A stretch of 64,000 nucleotides of DNA from Corallococcus macrosporus DSM 14697 (GTDB lineage Bacteria > Myxococcota > Myxococcia > Myxococcales > Myxococcaceae), in the NCBI RefSeq assembly GCF_002305895.1, contig NZ_CP022203.1, positions 3,636,501-3,700,500 on the forward strand, read 5' to 3'. Below the pieces are notes generated by a model. It saw nothing but the letters and a program-made list of their open reading frames with translations. It made no database searches and was not told where the DNA came from. A program made the translations under genes and the position numbers. Shown here in pieces: positions 19,549-28,095 of the stretch. How positions within the stretch are numbered: the first letter of the stretch is position 1; the number at the start of each line of letters is the position of its first letter.

Positions 19549-21765
19549 ATGGCCACCCTGGTCGTCCGTCACCCTGACGGCACTGAGAACGAATTCGCCA
19601 TCGCCGGTGAGCTGAAGATTGGCCGCCAGCAGGGCAGTGACATCCTCATCACCGAGGGAGGCGTGTCGCGCACGCACGCGCGCGTCTTCGAGGAAGGCGG
19701 CGCCGTCTTCATCGACGACGTGGGCAGCGCCAACGGCACGTTCGTGGACGGCCAGCGCATCATGGCGCCCACGGCCCTGACGCCGCAGTCGGAAGTACTT
19801 CTCGGGGACTACGTGCTGCGCCTCAAGGCGCCCGCGGCGCGGGGCTCGGGGGCGCGGCGCGCGGCCCGGCCCGCGGCGGGGGGCGAGGAGCCCATGCCGG
19901 TGGGCGGCGAGGGGGGCGGCGCGCGCGCCACGCGGGCGATGCCCAGCATCAAGAAGGGCGCGGCGAGGGGCGAGCCCGGCGCGGCGCTGGCGAAGCGCCC
20001 CGCGCGTCCGGCACGGCCCTCCCCAGGCGGGGGCGCGCGGCCGGCGCCGGCGGCCAGCGGCCCGGTGCTGCGGGGCATGACCGGCCCGTGGGCCGGTCAG
20101 ACCTACCCCCTCCGGGGCAAGGTCATCGTGGGGCGGCAGCCGCCAGCGGTCATCCTCCTGGAAGACGACTCGGTGAGCCGCCGCCACGCGGAGCTGGAGG
20201 TGACGGCCGCGGGCGTGACGGTGAAGGACCTGGGCAGCGCCAACGGGACGCTGCTCAACGGCGATCCATTGGACCAGACGCCGGTGCCGCTCGAGCCTGG
20301 GGACCAGCTCCAGTTCGGCGTGGTGGAGATGACCTTCGAGGCCGAGGCCTCCGCGGCGCCCGTGCGCCGGGGCGCGGCGCGTGGGGGGGCGGAGGAGGAC
20401 CCCGCCGCCAAACGCAAGAAGCTCATCATGGTGGCTGCCGGCCTGATGGGCGTGCTGCTCATGGTCGGCATGGTGTCCTCCATCCTGAGTCCGGCGCCGG
20501 TCGCCGTCCAGGGGCCGGGCGGGGGCGCGCAGGCGGACCCGTCGCAGAAGATTCAAGAGCTGCTGAGCGAGTGCCGCTCCTACGCGTCCAGTGAGCTGGG
20601 CGCGCCCAACTGGGACAAGGCCAACGAGGTCTGCACCCAGGCGCTGGACCTGGACCCCATCCACGCGGAGGCGAACACCCTCATCCGCCGCATCAAGCTG
20701 GAGAAGGAGTCCTTCGAGTACTACTCGCAGGGTGAGCGGCTGCTGCAGCGCCTCAAGCCCGAAGAGGCGCTGGAGTCGTTCCGGAAGATCCAGAAGGAGA
20801 GCGAGTACTTCCGCCGGGCCCGCGCCAAGGCGCGCGAGGCCGCCGAGGCGGTGACGAAGCGCGCGCTGGAGGACTGCAAGCTGTACCTGCGGGACGCGCA
20901 GTGGAGCGCCGCGGTGTCACGCTGCGACGTGTACATGGCGGTGTGGTGCCAGTCGCAGCCGCGCGAGAACCTTCAGCCGCCCCTGGGCTTCACGCTGAAG
21001 CTGTGGGGCCGGCTGCGCCGCGACGAGTGGCGGCCCAAGGACCCGCTGTTCGTGAAGTTCCTCATCGCGCGCCAGAAGATGGACGCCAACGCGGCGCCCT
21101 GGGTGTGCCCGGTGGCGGAGGTGCTGGCGGGGGATGAGCGGACCGTGGATCCGCGCACCGTCGTCATGGAGGCGGCGAAGAAGCGCTTCCCCAACAAGCT
21201 GATGCAGGCCGCGCTCCTGGACTACTGGAGCGGCCGCGGCAGCGAGGCGCTGGCCACCATGCAGAAGCTGCGCTCCAACTACGAGGCCGCGCAGTACCAC
21301 GCCCAGGCGGACGAGCTGATCAAGGTCATGTCCACCGTCGACCAGCTCTTCAAGGCGGGCCAGAGCTTCCTGGCCGCTGAAGATCCGGAGAAGGCCGCCG
21401 AGCCCTTCCGCGAGGCGCTGGCCACGGACAAGGCCGTGATGCTGGAGCTGGCGGAGTCCAAGCCGTCGTTCTACCGGCGCAACATCCTCCAGGACTTCGC
21501 GGAGAAGTCGTACCTGCGCGGCAAGCACTGGGCAGACCGCGAGGACTTCCGCCGCGCCTGCCGTGTGTGGAAGCTGGGCTTCAGCTTCTACGCGGGCAAC
21601 CCGAACCTGAACAAGGCGGCGGCCTTCTGCTCCTCGCGGGCGCTGGAGGCCTTCCGGGCCGCCGGGAGCTGCGGCGACATGGCGGTGGCGCTGGACTACG
21701 CCGTCAAGGGCGACGGCGTGGAGGAGATGGTCGTCGCGAAGCAGGCGGAGATGGGCTGCAAGTAG
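19549..21765 (+). CDS. Double-FHA transmembrane protein with TPR-like C-terminus
   Basis: The 738-residue protein starts 7 bp after the ATPase gene, clearly in its operon. FHA domain 1 spans about residues 5-90 (LKIGRQQGSDILITEGGVSR, GSANGTFVDG) and FHA domain 2 about 180-265 (IVGRQPPAVILLEDDSVSRR, LGSANGTLLNG), separated by an Ala/Arg/Gly-rich linker. One transmembrane helix follows (about 287-310, LIMVAAGLMGVLLMVGMVSSIL). The C-terminal half (about 330-738) is helical and TPR-like (AEANTLIRRIKLEKE, SEALATMQKLRSNYEAAQ) and contains several Cys residues, presumably periplasmic. It looks like an inner-membrane scaffold linking cytoplasmic phosphoproteins to the secretion apparatus (inference). 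Confidence 0.88.
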   Translation: MATLVVRHPDGTENEFAIAGELKIGRQQGSDILITEGGVSRTHARVFEEGGAVFIDDVGSANGTFVDGQRIMAPTALTPQSEVLLGDYVLRLKAPAARGSGARRAARPAAGGEEPMPVGGEGGGARATRAMPSIKKGAARGEPGAALAKRPARPARPSPGGGARPAPAASGPVLRGMTGPWAGQTYPLRGKVIVGRQPPAVILLEDDSVSRRHAELEVTAAGVTVKDLGSANGTLLNGDPLDQTPVPLEPGDQLQFGVVEMTFEAEASAAPVRRGAARGGAEEDPAAKRKKLIMVAAGLMGVLLMVGMVSSILSPAPVAVQGPGGGAQADPSQKIQELLSECRSYASSELGAPNWDKANEVCTQALDLDPIHAEANTLIRRIKLEKESFEYYSQGERLLQRLKPEEALESFRKIQKESEYFRRARAKAREAAEAVTKRALEDCKLYLRDAQWSAAVSRCDVYMAVWCQSQPRENLQPPLGFTLKLWGRLRRDEWRPKDPLFVKFLIARQKMDANAAPWVCPVAEVLAGDERTVDPRTVVMEAAKKRFPNKLMQAALLDYWSGRGSEALATMQKLRSNYEAAQYHAQADELIKVMSTVDQLFKAGQSFLAAEDPEKAAEPFREALATDKAVMLELAESKPSFYRRNILQDFAEKSYLRGKHWADREDFRRACRVWKLGFSFYAGNPNLNKAAAFCSSRALEAFRAAGSCGDMAVALDYAVKGDGVEEMVVAKQAEMGCK

Positions 21766-21774
21766 CGCGCGTCA

Positions 21775-21803
21775 TGGACAGGGCGGGGCGGGCGCGCTAG
21801 GCA
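21775..21803 (+). promoter_or_regulatory. Promoter-like element for polA
   Basis: TGGACA (21775-21780), a 17-nt spacer, then TAGGCA (21798-21803), ending 7 nt before the polA ATG at 21811. It lies in the short gap after the double-FHA gene. Confidence 0.45.
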
Positions 21804-21810
21804 CGGGGGC

Positions 21811-24537
21811 ATGGTCGACACCAGCCCTCCGCGCTCAGCGCCCACCCTGGTCCTCATCGACGCGTCCGGCTTCATCTTCCGCGCCTACCACGCCATCCCT
21901 CCGCTCACGACGAGCAAGGGGGTGCAGACCAACGCCGTGCTGGGCTTCACGCGCATGGTGCTCAAGGCCCTGCGCGAGCTGAAGCCCACGCACGTGGCGC
22001 TCGCCTTCGACAAGGAGAGCCGCACCGAGCGCCAGAAGATCGACCCCACGTACAAGGCGAACCGCGAGGGCCCCCCGGAGGACCTCGTCCCCCAGTTCGC
22101 CCTCATCCGCCGCGTGGTGGAAGCCATCAACGTGCCCGTGCTGGAGGTGGCCGGCTGGGAGGCCGACGACGTCATCGGCACCCTGGCCGTGAAGGCGAAG
22201 GCGGAGGGCTTCTGCGTCCAGGTCGTCACCGGCGACAAGGACTTCGTCCAGATTGTCGACAGCGACGTGCGCCTGTACGACCCGATGAAGGACGTGCACA
22301 CGGAGCCCGCGGACGTGAAGGCGCGGCTGGGCATCGAGCCGGGGCAGATGCGGGACTACCTGGCCCTCATCGGCGACGCGGTGGACAACGTCCCCAAGGT
22401 GCCGGGCATCGGCCCGAAGACGGCCACCGAGCTCATCCAGCAGTTCGGTGACGTGGAGACGCTGCTGTCGCGCCTGGACGAGGTGAAGAAGCCGAAGATC
22501 CGGGAGAACATCGCCTCGCACCGCGAGAGCCTCCTGCGCGCCAAGCAGCTCGTCACCTTCAAGACGGACCTGGCGCTGGACGTGCGCATGGCGGACCTGG
22601 CCCGCCGGCCGCTGGACGCGCAGCGCTCGCGTGAGCTGTTCACCGAGCTGGAGTTCTTCGCCCTCCTCAAGGAGCTGCCGCAGCAGGACGGCGCCGCGGG
22701 CACCTCCGAGCCGCCGAAGGAGCAGCCCGCGCCGCTGACGGTGACGCCGACGCTGGTGGGCTCGGACGCGGAGCTCACGCGGCTCGCGGGCGCCGCGCGC
22801 GAGGCGGGCGCCGTCACGCTGATTCCCGCGTACGAGGGCGCGCCCTTCGCCGCGAAGCTGGTGGGCCTGGGCGTGGCGCTGCCGGACGGCCAGACGGCGT
22901 ATGTGCCGCTGCGGCACGCGCAGCTCGGCGTCACGCAGGTGAAGCCGGAGTCCTTCACCGCGGCCTTCCGCGAGGTGCTGGAGGACGCGGCGGTGAAGAA
23001 GGGCGGTCACGACCTCAAGGCGCTCAGCCTGGTCCTGGCCAACGACGGCCTCACCCTGCACGGCGCGCACGACGACGTGGAGCTGCTCAGCTACCTGCTC
23101 AACCCGTCCCGCCGGGAGCACGCGCTGGTGGACCTGGCGCGCGAGCGGCTCTACACGGAGCTGCCGCCGCTGCCGAACGCCGCGGAGGGCAAGCGCGGCA
23201 AGAAGGACCGGGCCCTGGCGGACCACACGGTGGAGGAGGTGGCCACCGGGTTCGCCATCCGCGCCGAGGCCGCGCGCCGGCTCGCGCCCGAGCTGTGGAA
23301 GGAGCTGGAGGCCGCGAAGCTGGCGGCGCTGGCCCGGGACATGGAGCTGCCGCTGCTGCCGCTCCTGGCGCGGATGGAGCGGCGGGGCGTGCTGCTGGAC
23401 ACCGCCGAGCTGTCTCGCACCTCGGTGAAGGTGGACGCGGCCGTCGAGGCGCAGGTGAAGGAGGTCTACCGGCACGCGGGCCGCGAGTTCAACATCGGCT
23501 CCAACCCGCAGCTCGTGGAGGTGCTCTTCACGGAGCTGAAGCTGCCCGTCATCAAGCGGGGCAAGACGGGCCCCTCCGCGGACCAGGAGGTGCTGGAGAA
23601 GCTCTCCGAGGAGCACCCGCTGCCGGGCGCCATCATCGAATACCGCAGCCTGTCCAAGCTGAAGAGCACCTACCTGGACACGCTGCCCACGCTGGTGGCC
23701 GCCGACGGGCGCATCCACACCACCTACCACCAGGCGGCCACCGCCACCGGGCGCCTGTCCTCCACCGACCCGAACCTCCAGAACATCCCCGTGCGCACGG
23801 ACCTGGGCCGGGAGATCCGCCGCGCCTTCGTGGCCGCGGAGGGGCACCAGTTGGTGAGCGCGGACTACAGCCAGGTGGAGCTGCGGCTGCTGGCGCACAT
23901 CGCGAACGACGCGGTGCTCATCGAGGCCTTCCTCCATGACGAGGACATCCACACCCGCACCGCGGCGGAGGTCTTCGGCGTGGCCAAGGAGCAGGTGGAC
24001 CGCGAGCAGCGCCGCGTGGCGAAGATGGTGAACTTCGGCATCGCCTACGGCCTGTCACCGCATGGCCTGGCGGCGCGGCTGGGCATCGCCCAGGACGTGG
24101 CCCGCGACATCATCGAGCGCTACTTCACGCGCTACGCGGGCATCAAGCGGTACCTGGAGGAGACCGTCTCCGTGGCGCGCAAGACGGGCTACGTGGAGAC
24201 GCTGTACGGCCGCCGCCGCTACATGGCGGACCTGAACTCCAAGAATCGCGGCGTGGCCCAGGCCGCCGAGCGCGCCGCCATCAACATGCCCATCCAGGGC
24301 ACGGCCGCGGACCTCATCAAGAAGGCCATGCTGGCGGTGGACGCGGCGCTCGAGGCGCAGAAGCTGAGCGCGCGGATGCTGCTGCAGGTCCACGACGAGC
24401 TCCTCTTCGAGGCGCCCGACGCGGAGGTGGAGGCGGTGAAGGCGCTGGCGGTCAAGGCCATGTCCTCGGTGGCCGACCTGAAGGTGCCGCTCAAGGTGGA
24501 CGTGGGCGCGGGGCGGAGCTGGGCGGACGCGCACTGA
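21811..24537 (+). CDS. polA: DNA polymerase I
   Basis: The 908-residue replication and repair polymerase processes Okazaki fragments and fills gaps. The 5'-3' exonuclease (FEN) domain covers about 10-300 (LIDASGFIFRAYHAIPPL, GWEADDVIGTLA, VTGDKDFVQIV, GDAVDNVPKVPGIGPKTA). A 3'-5' exonuclease-fold domain covers about 320-500. The polymerase domain covers about 510-908 with motif A SADYSQVELRLLAHI, the O-helix region RRVAKMVNFGIAYGLSPHGL and motif C LLQVHDELLFEAP. The proofreading site looks dead: where E. coli has the Asp-x-Glu of Exo I, this protein has VTLIPAYEG (about 334-342). The gene is followed by a hairpin at 24555-24590. Confidence 0.98.
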   Translation: MVDTSPPRSAPTLVLIDASGFIFRAYHAIPPLTTSKGVQTNAVLGFTRMVLKALRELKPTHVALAFDKESRTERQKIDPTYKANREGPPEDLVPQFALIRRVVEAINVPVLEVAGWEADDVIGTLAVKAKAEGFCVQVVTGDKDFVQIVDSDVRLYDPMKDVHTEPADVKARLGIEPGQMRDYLALIGDAVDNVPKVPGIGPKTATELIQQFGDVETLLSRLDEVKKPKIRENIASHRESLLRAKQLVTFKTDLALDVRMADLARRPLDAQRSRELFTELEFFALLKELPQQDGAAGTSEPPKEQPAPLTVTPTLVGSDAELTRLAGAAREAGAVTLIPAYEGAPFAAKLVGLGVALPDGQTAYVPLRHAQLGVTQVKPESFTAAFREVLEDAAVKKGGHDLKALSLVLANDGLTLHGAHDDVELLSYLLNPSRREHALVDLARERLYTELPPLPNAAEGKRGKKDRALADHTVEEVATGFAIRAEAARRLAPELWKELEAAKLAALARDMELPLLPLLARMERRGVLLDTAELSRTSVKVDAAVEAQVKEVYRHAGREFNIGSNPQLVEVLFTELKLPVIKRGKTGPSADQEVLEKLSEEHPLPGAIIEYRSLSKLKSTYLDTLPTLVAADGRIHTTYHQAATATGRLSSTDPNLQNIPVRTDLGREIRRAFVAAEGHQLVSADYSQVELRLLAHIANDAVLIEAFLHDEDIHTRTAAEVFGVAKEQVDREQRRVAKMVNFGIAYGLSPHGLAARLGIAQDVARDIIERYFTRYAGIKRYLEETVSVARKTGYVETLYGRRRYMADLNSKNRGVAQAAERAAINMPIQGTAADLIKKAMLAVDAALEAQKLSARMLLQVHDELLFEAPDAEVEAVKALAVKAMSSVADLKVPLKVDVGAGRSWADAH

Positions 24538-24854
24538 CGCGGGCCCAAAAAACACGGGAGGAGCGCCCACCCCCGTAGGCGCCCCTCCCGCGTGCTCCAC
24601 CCGCGGCCCCCACAGCCGCTGCTGCCACCCCTGCGACAAATGCGCCGACCCGTCCGACCGGCGAGTCGCGTGGACCCCCATCCACGCGTCTTGCCAGCGG
24701 CTCGCGGTGCGCGCTCACCACTCCCCAGCGGGAGCACGCCTTCCCACAAAGCGCGCCATGGGCCCCCACCCAGGCACACTCCCTCCCGCCGGTCTCGGAC
24801 GCGCCCGCTTCCAGGCGCGTCAAGTCGAACGGGCCGGCCAACCCCTCCACGCCC
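24538..24854. other. Intergenic region, 317 bp, between convergent genes
   Basis: It lies between the stops of polA (plus) and a hypothetical gene (minus). Apart from the hairpin at 24548-24590 I see nothing that supports a gene. Open frames here read Pro/Arg/Ser-rich low-complexity sequence. Confidence 0.6.
24548..24590 (-). terminator. Strong hairpin, intrinsic terminator in minus orientation
   Basis: The arms at 24555-24567 and 24578-24590 (CGGGAGGAGCGCC / GGCGCCCCTCCCG) pair at 12 of 13 positions around a 10-nt loop. On the minus strand the stem is followed by a six-T run (A-run at 24547-24552 on plus). It fits the minus-strand gene ending at 24855, although 264 bp beyond its stop, and may also stop polA readthrough 17 bp after the polA stop. 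Confidence 0.65.
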
Positions 24855-25379
24855 TCAGTGCATCGCCGTGCGTCCGTCTCCCGTGTCCGGAGTCACGCGC
24901 CGCGTCCGCGAGGGACGCTCGAAGTACTCGACGACCAACCCACCAAAGGGCACCCGCGGCCCATCCGCCCGCGGGTCCTTCATCCGTTGCAGGAGCGCCA
25001 CCGCGGAGTCCACGGCCTCGTCCACCGCGCGGTTGATGCACTCGCGCTCCCAATCCCCGCCTCCGAGCACCTCGGAGGCATCCACCAGGCAGCGCCGCAG
25101 CGCCGCGAATTCGTCGTAGAGCGAGCGGGCGCCCCGGTGCGGCGACAGGCGCAGCACCGCGCGCGTGCGGCTCCAGGGGCTCGACTCCTCGCCCGCGAGC
25201 GTCCGGCCCAGCTCGCGGATGAAGGGCTCCACCAGGTTGTCCAACTGGGTGGGCGCGCCCTGCGACGCGTCCGAATCCGGCGCCGCCAGCACCATCCGCC
25301 GCCACAGCGCGGAGATTCGATCCGGCTGCTGACGGAAGAACCGCGCCAGCACGGCTGCCTTACGTCCACGCTCGCTCAT
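24855..25379 (-). CDS. Hypothetical helical protein (RsbRD-N-like?)
   Basis: The 174-residue soluble protein is mostly helical. Residues 1-125 (MSERGRKAAVLARFFRQQPD, ISALWRRM, LDNLVEPFIRELGRTLAGEE, RSLYDEFAALRRCLVDA) resemble the four-helix RsbRD N-terminal sensory module found in myxobacterial kinases. This is a weak, pattern-level resemblance. No enzyme motif is seen. The ATG at 25379 was chosen because GGAAGG lies about 8 nt upstream; alternatives are 25397 and 25430. It stands alone, downstream of a hairpin that separates it from the peptidase gene. Confidence 0.65.
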   Translation of the reverse strand: MSERGRKAAVLARFFRQQPDRISALWRRMVLAAPDSDASQGAPTQLDNLVEPFIRELGRTLAGEESSPWSRTRAVLRLSPHRGARSLYDEFAALRRCLVDASEVLGGGDWERECINRAVDEAVDSAVALLQRMKDPRADGPRVPFGGLVVEYFERPSRTRRVTPDTGDGRTAMH

Positions 25380-25507
25380 GTCCAGTGCCTTCCGCATCGC
25401 GAACGGAAGCCAAAGCAAACCCGCGGCCAACGCCTCGGGACTGAGCGCGTCCAGTGAAATCAGCCACTTGCCGTGAAGGGCTGGGCAAGCAGCGGGGCAC
25501 GACGCCC

Positions 25508-25534
25508 GTAGAAACTACAGGCGCGGCCCTGTAG
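25508..25534 (-). terminator. Terminator after peptidase-MA gene (minus strand)
   Basis: CTACAGG (25515-25521) and CCTGTAG (25528-25534) form a perfect 7-bp hairpin. Read on the minus strand it is followed by TTTCT. It lies 27 bp beyond the stop of the metalloprotease gene. Confidence 0.6.
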
Positions 25535-25560
25535 CCCTGGAAGGAAGGAGGGTGCCGCCC

Positions 25561-26760
25561 TCAGTGGAGGGTGGGCTTGGGCGGGCGGCCGTGGTGGCTG
25601 TCCTCGTCGTCGGCCTCACCCGGGAAGTCGCTGAGGGTGCCGTCCGCCGGCGTCTCGCCGTCCCGGGCCTCCAGGTGGCCTTCCGGGGTCGGCGGGCCGG
25701 CGGGCCAGTCCGGCCAGGTGGCGTCCCCGGTGCTGACGCCGGGGCCCTGGGGGTGGGCCTGGGCGGCCTGGGCGGCCAGCAGGCGGAGCGCGGCGTCCTC
25801 CGCGGCATCCTGGGCGGCCAGCTCCGCCAGCTTCGCGGCCCGCTGCTGCCGGCGGCGCGCATAGGCCGCCACGCAGAGGAAGGACGCGCCCAGCCACACG
25901 AGCGCGGAGCTGGTGGTGAGGGGCAGCCAGCCGTAGCGCGCGGCCAGGCCCTCGCGCCAGTCCGTCTCCTCCACCAGCAGCGAGGTGCGGAAGGCCTTCC
26001 CGAAGGCCGTCTCGAAGGGCTCCCCGCGCGCCACGCCGTCCACCAGCGCGGCCATGGCCGTGGGGCCGAACTTCGCCGACAGGTGCGCGACGAAGGCGGC
26101 GCTCTGCGCGTAGGCAATCTCCACGTCCGACGGGACGTCCGGCCAGCTCCGGTCCAGGTGCTCGAAGTGGAAGACGCGCTCCTGGGTGACGGCGCGGAAG
26201 AGGGCGCTGTAGTGGGTGAGTGAGTAGCGCTCCCCGGTGACGTACTGCGCGACGCCTTCCTGGAACCAGCGCGGCCAGGACGGGGCGAGCTGCCCCAGCG
26301 CGACGTGCGCCAGCTCGTGCCGGAGCGTCTGCTGGCCGTCCGGCGCGTGGAGGCTGAGGGCGTCCAGGAGGATGATTTGATGGGCGGGGTAGGCCAGCGC
26401 CACGGCCCAGCCCGGGGGCCTGCCGCCCGGCAGCGCCAGGGCCTCGAACTCCGCGCGCCCCACGCCCAGGCGAATCTCCGTCACCCCCGGCCAGTCCTTG
26501 CCGAGGATGGTGCCGAAGCGATCCCGCACGCCCTCAATCTGCTGGGACAGCTCGTGCGCGGCGGCCGTGGCGGCGGCGGTGTGGAGGATGCGGAAGCGCT
26601 GCGTCGTCAGCTCCCCGCTGACCTGGGGCGGCCGCGTCAGGGGCACCAGCGCGGCGTCACTCACCACGTCATGGGCGTGGGCGCCATGGGGGCCGCCCGG
26701 TTCCTGGGCCCGGGCCCCAGGGGCGGCCAGCAGCAGGAGCAGGACAAGCAGGTGGCGCAT
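25561..26760 (-). CDS. Secreted/membrane peptidase-MA-like metalloprotease
   Basis: The 399-residue protein has an N-terminal signal peptide (MRHLLVLLLLLAAPGARA). The zinc-protease core has HExxH as LRHELAHVALG (about 148-158) followed by WFQEGVAQY, in which the Glu is the third ligand of a gluzincin. This is the pattern of the peptidase MA superfamily. A hydrophobic helix (about 288-306, SALVWLGASFLCVAAYA) anchors the C-terminal region, whose tail of about 90 residues is acidic and Pro-rich and presumably cytoplasmic. ATG 26760 was preferred to GTG 26775 because of GAGG about 9 nt upstream. The substrate is unknown. Confidence 0.85.
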   Translation of the reverse strand: MRHLLVLLLLLAAPGARAQEPGGPHGAHAHDVVSDAALVPLTRPPQVSGELTTQRFRILHTAAATAAAHELSQQIEGVRDRFGTILGKDWPGVTEIRLGVGRAEFEALALPGGRPPGWAVALAYPAHQIILLDALSLHAPDGQQTLRHELAHVALGQLAPSWPRWFQEGVAQYVTGERYSLTHYSALFRAVTQERVFHFEHLDRSWPDVPSDVEIAYAQSAAFVAHLSAKFGPTAMAALVDGVARGEPFETAFGKAFRTSLLVEETDWREGLAARYGWLPLTTSSALVWLGASFLCVAAYARRRQQRAAKLAELAAQDAAEDAALRLLAAQAAQAHPQGPGVSTGDATWPDWPAGPPTPEGHLEARDGETPADGTLSDFPGEADDEDSHHGRPPKPTLH

Positions 26761-26803
26761 GTGCGGCGGCCTCACGTTCCCACTGACATAACAGCCTCGC
26801 CCC

Positions 26804-26818
26804 AGGTTGCAGCAACCT
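26804..26818. promoter_or_regulatory. Near-perfect palindrome upstream of metalloprotease gene
   Basis: AGGTTGC (26804-26810), A, GCAACCT (26812-26818): perfect 7-bp arms around one base, in the 77-bp gap between DivIVA and the metalloprotease gene. It could be an operator or a short hairpin after DivIVA. Confidence 0.4.
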
Positions 26819-26837
26819 CACCTCGCGGCGCGGCGCG

Positions 26838-27365
26838 TCAGGAGTCGCCGTTGGCCTTCTTCTGGGACAGGTAGGCCACGTTGTCCTCGACGCGCGCGTA
26901 GTCGCGGTCCGCGAACGTGGGGCTCTTGAACGTCTCCAGCAGCTTCTGGTGCGCATCCAACACCGAGCGGACCTGCGACTCGAACTGGGTGCGCTGGCGC
27001 TTCAGCTCGTTGATGTCCTCCACCACCTGCACCAGCCGCTGGTGGGCGCCGTGGACGATCTTCTCCGCCTGGTGCTCGGCGTCCGCGATGATGATCTCCG
27101 CTTCCTTCTTCGCGGCGTCCTTCAGGTCCTCGCTGATGCGCTGCGCGGTGACCATGGTCTCCTGGAGGGTGCGCTCCCGTTCCTGGTGCTGCTCCACCTT
27201 GAACTGGGTGCGCTTCACTTCCTCCTTGAGGGCGATGTTCTCCTTCACCACCTCCTCGAATTCACCAGCGATGAGCTCGAGGTAGGCCTCCACCTCACGG
27301 CGGGAGAAGCCGCGCAGGGCCGTTTCGAACCGCTTCTGCCGGATGTCGAGCGGAGTGATTTTCAT
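26838..27365 (-). CDS. DivIVA-domain protein
   Basis: The 175-residue coiled-coil protein has the DivIVA N-terminus (MKITPLDIRQKRFETALRGF, SRREVEAYLELIAGEFEEV), in which the short N-terminal segment binds curved or negatively bent membrane. Two long coiled coils follow (about 35-140, heptads such as ENIALKEEVKRTQFKVEQHQ), and the tail is charged and disordered. DivIVA proteins recruit division, polarity or cell-wall factors. In myxobacteria the partner is not predictable from the sequence. The start ATG at 27365 is the only sensible one. It lies downstream of the HEAT protein on the same strand with a gap of about 105 bp. Confidence 0.93.
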   Translation of the reverse strand: MKITPLDIRQKRFETALRGFSRREVEAYLELIAGEFEEVVKENIALKEEVKRTQFKVEQHQERERTLQETMVTAQRISEDLKDAAKKEAEIIIADAEHQAEKIVHGAHQRLVQVVEDINELKRQRTQFESQVRSVLDAHQKLLETFKSPTFADRDYARVEDNVAYLSQKKANGDS

Positions 27366-27470
27366 GACGCCGGAGTGTAGCGCAGGGGCGTCACATCTCC
27401 AGGAATCAGCCCTTGACGGGGCCGGGGCCGCTGGCGGGTGGTGTCTGGCCGCCTGCCCGGCGGGCGGGCG

Positions 27471-27992
27471 TCAGCGGCGCGCCGGCGCCCATTGGGACAC
27501 GACGGTGCGCGCGGCGTTCTGCACGCCCGCGGTGAGCCGCGCGTCCACGGCGGCGTCCTGCACGGCCTGGCGCGCGGTGGGCGTGCGCTGGAAGACGAGC
27601 CCGTTGAGCGCTTGAATCTTCAACGCGTCCGGCATCCGGGGGTGGCGGACCACGTTGGCGAGAATCTCCTCCGCCCGGGGGTGCTGGAACAGCGCCACGG
27701 CCCGCAGCGCCGCCTGCTGGATGCGCGGGTTGGGGTCCCACAGGAGCGTGGCCAGCGTGTCCAGGGCGCGCGCGTCCCCCAGCAGGGCCAGGTCTTCAAT
27801 GGCGATGGCGCGAATCTCCTCCGGCGCCGGCCGCGCCGCCCCCAGCAGGCCCCGCAGCAGCGCGGTGTCGTCCGTCGCGGGCGCCGGGGCGGCCTCCGCC
27901 GGGGCCGCGGGCGCCGGGGTGGCCGGGGTGGCCGGGGCCTGGGCGCGGGCGGTGGTGGCGAGCAGCAGGCCAGCGAGAAGCAGGGGACGCAT
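27471..27992 (-). CDS. Exported HEAT-repeat protein
   Basis: The 173-residue protein has a signal peptide (MRPLLLAGLLLATTARAQA), an Ala/Pro linker (about 20-42) and three to four HEAT repeats (about 45-165: IRAIAIEDLALLGDARALDT, IQQAALRAVALFQHPRAEEI, ALKIQALNGLVF). HEAT arrays are protein-binding scaffolds, here probably periplasmic. There is no catalytic motif. The ATG at 27992 was chosen for the signal peptide and the GAAGGG upstream. It is transcribed away from the J-domain gene, with a shared upstream region. Confidence 0.8.
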   Translation of the reverse strand: MRPLLLAGLLLATTARAQAPATPATPAPAAPAEAAPAPATDDTALLRGLLGAARPAPEEIRAIAIEDLALLGDARALDTLATLLWDPNPRIQQAALRAVALFQHPRAEEILANVVRHPRMPDALKIQALNGLVFQRTPTARQAVQDAAVDARLTAGVQNAARTVVSQWAPARR

Positions 27993-28036
27993 GGAGGCCC
28001 TTCTACCCCGGAGAGGAGAGATTTTCTTGACGCGAT

Positions 28037-28051
28037 CTCCCATCGTGGGAG
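28037..28051. promoter_or_regulatory. Inverted repeat in divergent promoter region
   Basis: CTCCCA (28037-28042), TCG, TGGGAG (28046-28051) sits in the 103-bp gap between the HEAT gene (minus) and the J-domain gene (plus). A TTGACG-like -35 overlaps just to the left (28027-28032). It is a possible operator. Confidence 0.35.
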
Positions 28052-28095
28052 CTTCCCCGCTGCTACAGGCGTGTTGCAAACGGGAGCAAGGTTCG

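Noticed and set aside
24555-24590. Hairpin after polA as a plus-strand intrinsic terminator
   Set aside because: The run of T is on the minus side. On the plus strand the stem is followed by GC-rich sequence, so it was assigned to the minus strand.
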